10,834 nucleotides of DNA from Thiopontia sp964647745. Lineage in GTDB: Bacteria; Pseudomonadota; Gammaproteobacteria; GCF-002020875. The notes under the pieces were generated by a model. It was not told where the DNA came from and made no database searches. It was given only the letters and a program-made list of their open reading frames with translations. Position numbers and translations under genes: made by a program. The DNA lies in contig CAZYJG010000051.1 in the NCBI GenBank assembly GCA_964647745.1, forward strand, positions 1 through 10,834. Direction: 5' to 3'. Below, one piece after another: positions 7,718 through 10,834 of this stretch (position 1 is its first letter; every line of letters begins with the position of its first letter).

Positions 7718-8457
7718 GCGAACAGAAGATGGCAACAGAGGAGAAAAATGGGGTGCTCCATGAGTGGGTGCGTATCGCCCTGCGCAGTGCCGGGGTACTC
7801 GCACTCTTTGCCCTCTTTGGAACCGCACTGGTTGCCGTTACCCATGACCTGACCCGTGACCAGATCGCCGAGAACAAGCGGCTTGCACTGCTCAAGTCAC
7901 TGACCCAGCTGGTACCCGAGTCCGAATATGACAATGACCTGCTTGGGGATACCCGCCCCCTGCCAGCCAGTGACCTCCTGGGAACCACCAATACAACCAG
8001 TGCCTATCTTGCCAAGCGGGATGGGGCGGTTCACACTGTACTGATCACCCCGGCCACCCAGGAGGGTTACAACGGCACCATCAATCTGCTGGTGGCGATT
8101 CGCAGTGATGGCACCCTGGCCGGTGTCCGTGTACTCGGCCACTCAGAGACCCCGGGGCTTGGTGACCTGATCGATGTCAAGAAGTCGGAGTGGATCCACT
8201 CCTTTATCGGCCACTCGCTGGAGAATCTCAACAAGAAACAGTGGAACGTAAAGAAGGATGGTGGAATCTTTGACCAGTTTACCGGGGCAACCATCACCCC
8301 GCGCGCCATTGTGAAGGCCGTTCACAAGAGTCTGCGCTATTTCGAAGAGCACCGTGAACCGTTGTTGTTGTGCGCCTCCATGCCCAAGACAACTCTTCAG
8401 AAGGGTGACGGGACAGAACTAACCACCAGAAACCAACTATGTCCAGATAGAGGATAG
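7714..8457 (+). CDS. rsxG: Rnf/Rsx complex FMN-binding subunit G
   Basis: RsxG is a membrane-anchored subunit whose periplasmic FMN-binding domain carries FMN covalently on threonine. One N-terminal membrane helix (about 25-43) is followed by the soluble domain. The flavinylation motif TGAT occupies 190-193 within FDQFTGATITPRAIVKAV, so Thr193 is the predicted attachment site. The GTG start at 7714 overlaps the rsxD stop as GTGA and has GGAGGAG 8 bases upstream (7699-7705); an ATG at 7729 is the less supported alternative. At 247 residues it is longer than E. coli RsxG (206), partly through a longer N-terminus and partly through about 37 residues after Phe210. That tail contains Cys220 and Cys243 and has no pattern I recognise. 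It may be a real extension or the result of a late frame change. Confidence 0.94.
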   Translation: MSEQKMATEEKNGVLHEWVRIALRSAGVLALFALFGTALVAVTHDLTRDQIAENKRLALLKSLTQLVPESEYDNDLLGDTRPLPASDLLGTTNTTSAYLAKRDGAVHTVLITPATQEGYNGTINLLVAIRSDGTLAGVRVLGHSETPGLGDLIDVKKSEWIHSFIGHSLENLNKKQWNVKKDGGIFDQFTGATITPRAIVKAVHKSLRYFEEHREPLLLCASMPKTTLQKGDGTELTTRNQLCPDRG

Positions 8458-8468
8458 AGGGAATCACA

Positions 8469-9179
8469 ATGAGTGCAGACAATCCCCCCGCTGCTGTTGA
8501 TTACAGAAAGATCATCAATGATGGTCTCTGGACCAATAATGCAGGCCTGGTTCAGCTGCTGGGGCTCTGTCCACTGCTGGCCGTGACCACAACCACAATC
8601 AACGGATTGGGGCTGGGGCTTGCAACCACGCTGACCCTGATTATCTCCAACCTGATGGTCTCCTCCATCCGCAACATTGTCACCAAGGAGATCCGTATCC
8701 CGGTCTTTGTCCTGATCATCGCCTGCACCGTAACCGGCATTGAGCTGGCGATGAACGCCTGGTTCCATGAACTCTTCCTGGTGCTCGGTATCTTCATCCC
8801 CCTGATCGTCACCAATTGCGCCATCATCGGGCGCGCGGAGTCCTTTGCCAGCCGCAACTCTCTCCTCCCCTCACTGATCGATGCCATCAGCATGGGGGTT
8901 GGCTTCACCCTGATCCTGATGCTGCTGGGTGGAATGCGCGAGATCTTCGGTTTTGGAACCCTGTTTGCACAGTCCGGCCTGATGTTTGGAGAGGGTGCAA
9001 GCTGGATGACCATCACGCTGGTCGAGAATTACCGAGGATTCCTGCTTGCCATTCTCCCTCCGGGTGCATTTATTGGACTCGGGCTGATCATCGCGGCAAA
9101 GAACCGAATGGATCAGCGTATGGAGAGGACCAGGCTGGCGTCCAGCCAGACACCGGATGCTGCGGCACAAACCGCCTGA
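8469..9179 (+). CDS. rsxE: Rnf/Rsx electron transport complex subunit E
   Basis: RsxE is the membrane partner and distant homologue of RsxA. The 236 residues (E. coli 231) form the expected hydrophobic six-helix protein. The paired motifs are GLCPLLAVTTTTINGLG with Cys34 and VTNCAIIGRAESFAS with Cys117; by homology these two cysteines complete the membrane [2Fe-2S] site with RsxA. The C-terminus is a short charged cytoplasmic tail (KNRMDQRMERTR). The ATG at 8469 has GAGGGA at 8456-8461, 7 bases upstream and overlapping the rsxG stop. nth follows either 13 bases later or with a 23-base overlap depending on its start. Order A-B-C-D-G-E is the standard one. Confidence 0.96.
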   Translation: MSADNPPAAVDYRKIINDGLWTNNAGLVQLLGLCPLLAVTTTTINGLGLGLATTLTLIISNLMVSSIRNIVTKEIRIPVFVLIIACTVTGIELAMNAWFHELFLVLGIFIPLIVTNCAIIGRAESFASRNSLLPSLIDAISMGVGFTLILMLLGGMREIFGFGTLFAQSGLMFGEGASWMTITLVENYRGFLLAILPPGAFIGLGLIIAAKNRMDQRMERTRLASSQTPDAAAQTA

Positions 9180-9192
9180 TCCCTGGACAGAC

Positions 9193-9825
9193 GTGAACAG
9201 GACCATCCGGGAAGAGATCTTCAGGCGCCTTGCCGAGGCCATCCCCAACCCAACCACCGAACTCAACTATCGCTCGCCATTTGAGCTCCTGGTCTCTGTT
9301 GTACTCTCGGCACAGGCCACCGATGTCAGCGTCAACAAGGCGACAGAGAAACTGTTTGCCGTTGCCAACACCCCGAAGGGGCTGCTTGAGCTTGGTGAGG
9401 AGAGGCTAAAGCACTACATCAAAACCATCGGTCTCTACAACAGCAAGGCAAGGCATCTGATCCAGACCGCCGCCATCCTCCATGACCGGTATGGGGACCA
9501 GGTTCCGGAGCAGCGCAGTGATCTTGAATCCCTGCCCGGGGTTGGACGCAAGACCGCCAATGTGATTCTCAATACCGCATTTGGGCAGCCGACCATTGCT
9601 GTGGACACCCATATCTTCCGGGTCTCCAACCGCACCCGAATTGCCCCCGGGAAAAACGTACTGGAGGTGGAAAAGAGACTGCTCCGGCATGTCCCCCAGG
9701 ACTATCGACAGGATGCCCACCATCTGCTGATCCTTCACGGGCGCTACACCTGTACCGCACGCAACCCGAAATGTGCAGCATGCGCTATTCTTGACCTCTG
9801 TGAATACAGGGATAAAACAACATGA
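9193..9825 (+). CDS. nth: Endonuclease III (base-excision DNA glycosylase/AP lyase)
   Basis: Endonuclease III removes oxidised pyrimidines from DNA and cleaves the abasic site; it acts on the nucleoid. Starting at GTG 9193 the protein has 210 residues and the key positions coincide with the E. coli numbers: the nucleophile Lys120 in LPGVGRKTANV, Asp138 in VDTHIFRV, and the [4Fe-4S] ligands Cys187, Cys194, Cys197 and Cys203. The helix-hairpin-helix is the region around 111-125. This agreement, and the N-terminal spacing to PTTELN, is why I prefer the GTG. An upstream in-frame ATG at 9157 would add 12 residues (222 total) and overlap rsxE by 23 bases, but has no clear Shine-Dalgarno; the GTG has only a weak TGGA at 9184-9187. 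Following rsxE is the E. coli arrangement. Identity is certain, start moderately so. Confidence 0.96.
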   Translation: MNRTIREEIFRRLAEAIPNPTTELNYRSPFELLVSVVLSAQATDVSVNKATEKLFAVANTPKGLLELGEERLKHYIKTIGLYNSKARHLIQTAAILHDRYGDQVPEQRSDLESLPGVGRKTANVILNTAFGQPTIAVDTHIFRVSNRTRIAPGKNVLEVEKRLLRHVPQDYRQDAHHLLILHGRYTCTARNPKCAACAILDLCEYRDKTT

Positions 9826-9858
9826 ACTGCAACTCGCCAGCAGGTCAGCATGATGATC

Positions 9859-9876
9859 CAGGCATGACCATGCCTG
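9859..9876. other. Short perfect hairpin between nth and the DUF1841 gene
   Basis: CAGGCATG at 9859-9866 and CATGCCTG at 9869-9876 are perfect reverse complements with a 2-base gap; as RNA this would more realistically be a 6-base stem with a 6-base loop. It lies 34 bases after the nth stop. No T run follows (AATCTGTCTCTCTC), so it is at best a weak terminator or pause site. It may mark the end of the metG-rsx-nth unit, but this is inference. Confidence 0.3.
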
Positions 9877-9915
9877 AATCTGTCTCTCTCATACAGTGAT
9901 GATCGATACAACACC

Positions 9916-10350
9916 ATGATCTTTACACAGAACCGCGAAGAGATCCGCCGCTTCTACCTGCAGGCCTGGGGGAAGCAGCAGCAGGGGCTCCCGCTGGAGC
10001 CGCTGGAGGCACAGATTGTCGACATCATCCAGGCACACCCTGAATACCACCCGGTACTGGAGCAGGGTGAGGATGGCATTGACCGTGAGTGGACCCCGGA
10101 GATGGGGGAGAGCAACCCTTTTCTCCATATGGGGATGCATCTAGCCATCCGTGAACAACTCTCAACCGACCGCCCACCGGGGATACGTGATGCCACCAGA
10201 ACACTGCTGAAGCAGATTGGGGATGGCCATGAGACCGAGCATCAGATGATGGAGTGCCTCGGTGAGACCCTCTGGCGTGGACAACGGGATGGCAACCCCC
10301 CGGACGAGCAGGGCTATCTACGCTGTGTTGTCAACCTGAGCCGGAAATAG
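9916..10350 (+). CDS. DUF1841 family protein of unknown function
   Basis: This small soluble protein of 144 residues matches what I remember of the DUF1841 family: an opening like FTQNREEIRRFYLQAW, then EPLEAQIVDII, HPEYHPVL, the block NPFLHMGMHLAIREQ (67-81) with LSTDRPPGI, and H-rich EHQMMECLGETLW. No signal peptide or membrane helix is visible. Function is unknown. Histidines occur as three HxxxH pairs (41/45, 71/75, 105/109), which on helices would place each pair on one face and could bind metal; the last pair reads HETEH and so also fits HExxH. The ATG at 9916 gives the usual N-terminus, but no good Shine-Dalgarno precedes it. It stands 90 bases after nth on the same strand; whether it has its own promoter is unclear. 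Two repeat elements follow its stop. Confidence 0.85.
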   Translation: MIFTQNREEIRRFYLQAWGKQQQGLPLEPLEAQIVDIIQAHPEYHPVLEQGEDGIDREWTPEMGESNPFLHMGMHLAIREQLSTDRPPGIRDATRTLLKQIGDGHETEHQMMECLGETLWRGQRDGNPPDEQGYLRCVVNLSRK

Positions 10351-10360
10351 AAAAGTTACT

Positions 10361-10512
10361 GAGGTATTTGCAAAACTCCTTTGAGCGTCATTCCCGCGAA
10401 GGCGGGAACCGAGGAACGAGGTCGCGCAATCTAGCAATCAATAGCTTGCGAAGCTATGGCCGCACTGGATTTCCCGGTCAAGCCGGGGAATGACGAGTTT
10501 TGCAGCTACCTC
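10361..10512. repeat. 152-base palindromic repeat element (MITE/REP-like)
   Basis: The outer 18-base arms GAGGTATTTGCAAAACTC (10361-10378) and GAGTTTTGCAGCTACCTC (10495-10512) are reverse complements at 16 of 18 positions. Just inside are CGTCATTCCC (10386-10395) and GGGAATGACG (10486-10495). Three hairpins are nested within: TTCCCGC/GCGGGAA (10391-10408), ATAGCTT/AAGCTAT (10441-10457), and TTCCCGG paired with CCGGGGAA (10471-10490, one bulged G). The CGTCATTCCC...GGGAATGACG pattern resembles dispersed palindromic repeats known in many proteobacterial genomes. There is no coding capacity. No target-site duplication is evident. It lies between convergent genes and could also act as a bidirectional terminator. 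Confidence 0.75.
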
Positions 10513-10513
10513 T

Positions 10514-10617
10514 CTGGTCAGGAGTTTTTCTTTCAGGAGTGTTGGCCTCATGGATGAGGCCATCAAGCCTACAGGGATGTATACACGGCGTCTCCTGAAA
10601 GGAATGCTCCTGATCAG
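10514..10617. repeat. 104-base inverted-repeat element downstream of secF
   Basis: Arms of 26 bases at 10514-10539 and 10592-10617 are reverse complements at 22 of 26 positions; their shared inner end reads CTTTCAGGAG. Between them is a perfect hairpin GGCCTCAT/ATGAGGCC (10544-10561) and the palindrome TGTATACA (10578-10585). Read on the minus strand, the interior (ACGCCGTGTATACATCCCTG and onward) resembles a dispersed repeat I recall from other gammaproteobacterial genomes, but I cannot name it. It starts one base after the neighbouring 152-base element and ends 23 bases from the secF stop codon, so in secF mRNA it would form a long stem in the 3' end. Confidence 0.7.
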
Positions 10618-10640
10618 AAGCAAACCTCTCAATCTTGCGT

Positions 10641-10834
10641 CTACACCACGGAGTCGGGCTGCTCAGCCCCCTCCTTCTTCGGTGGCATCAGGTCCTCCTT
10701 GCTGATCCCCAGTGCCAGAATCGTGTTACTGGCCACATAGATCGAGGAGTAGGTTCCAACCACTACACCCACAATCAGCGCCAGGGCAAAGCCGTGGATG
10801 ATCTCTCCCCCAAGGAAGAAGAGTGCAAGCAGCA
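10641..10834 (-). CDS. secF: Protein translocase subunit SecF, C-terminal end (5' part outside the window)
   Basis: Only the last 63 residues are present. SecF works with SecD in the inner membrane to drive late steps of protein export, using the proton motive force. The visible part reads LLALFFLGGEIIHGFALALI, then VGVVVGTYSSIYVASNTIL, which is the last transmembrane helix pair of SecF with the family-typical G-T-x-S-S-I-Y-V-A-S motif. A short hydrophilic cytoplasmic tail rich in Lys and Glu follows, ending PDSVV. The stop codon is TAG at 10641-10643 on the minus strand. Orientation is convergent with the DUF1841 gene. secD would be expected upstream of it, beyond the window edge. Assignment is confident despite the short visible length; SecD has a related C-terminal fold but lacks this tail pattern. 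Confidence 0.88.
   Translation of the reverse strand, partial: LLALFFLGGEIIHGFALALIVGVVVGTYSSIYVASNTILALGISKEDLMPPKKEGAEQPDSVV

Noticed and set aside
10438..10705. Short frames on both strands across the repeats near the right edge
   Set aside because: They run through the palindromic repeat elements and into the secF end in the wrong frame, with no ribosome binding site or protein pattern.
1..10834. CRISPR array, tRNA/rRNA gene, integrase, toxin-antitoxin pair or defence system
   Set aside because: No regularly spaced direct repeats, no tRNA-like cloverleaf and no such protein motifs were seen. The window is housekeeping genes plus two palindromic repeats.

Overview
The window is a gammaproteobacterial chromosome segment made almost entirely of housekeeping genes. 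The assignment rests on gene order and on residue-level agreement with Escherichia coli as I remember it: mrp lies divergent to metG, as in E. coli; a complete rsxABCDGE (rnfABCDGE) set is followed directly by nth, also as in E. coli; the Nth catalytic and cluster residues fall at the E. coli numbers. In enterics metG and rsx are separate loci; here they are joined. A free-living or symbiotic gammaproteobacterium outside the enterics is likely, but I cannot name a genus.

Layout. Bases 1-1602 (minus strand): a 5'-complete but window-truncated dCMP deaminase family gene lies downstream of mrp, and a strong intrinsic terminator separates the two. Bases 1603-1818: a divergent control region with a good minus-strand promoter for mrp and two short inverted repeats. 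Bases 1819-9825 (plus strand): metG, rsxA, rsxB, rsxC, rsxD, rsxG, rsxE and nth are packed end to end with gaps of 0-13 bases or short overlaps, so they probably form one transcription unit. Bases 9916-10350: a DUF1841 family gene follows after a 90-base gap. Bases 10351-10640 hold no convincing gene but two abutting palindromic repeat elements. Bases 10641-10834 (minus strand): the C-terminal end of secF, convergent with the DUF1841 gene.

How the genes work together. RsxA-E and G form the membrane-bound Rnf/Rsx electron-transfer complex. RsxC and RsxB carry FMN/NADH sites and Fe-S clusters, RsxD and RsxG carry FMN covalently attached to threonine, and RsxA and RsxE are the paired six-helix membrane subunits. 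Nth is a [4Fe-4S] DNA glycosylase and Mrp is an Fe-S cluster carrier, so much of the window deals with Fe-S proteins. MetG is the exception, a core translation enzyme whose stop codon directly abuts the TTG start of rsxA.

I did not find a new biological system. The most interesting items are the two side-by-side palindromic repeats, three histidine HxxxH pairs in the DUF1841 protein, the gapless metG/rsxA junction, and an unusual C-terminal tail on RsxG.
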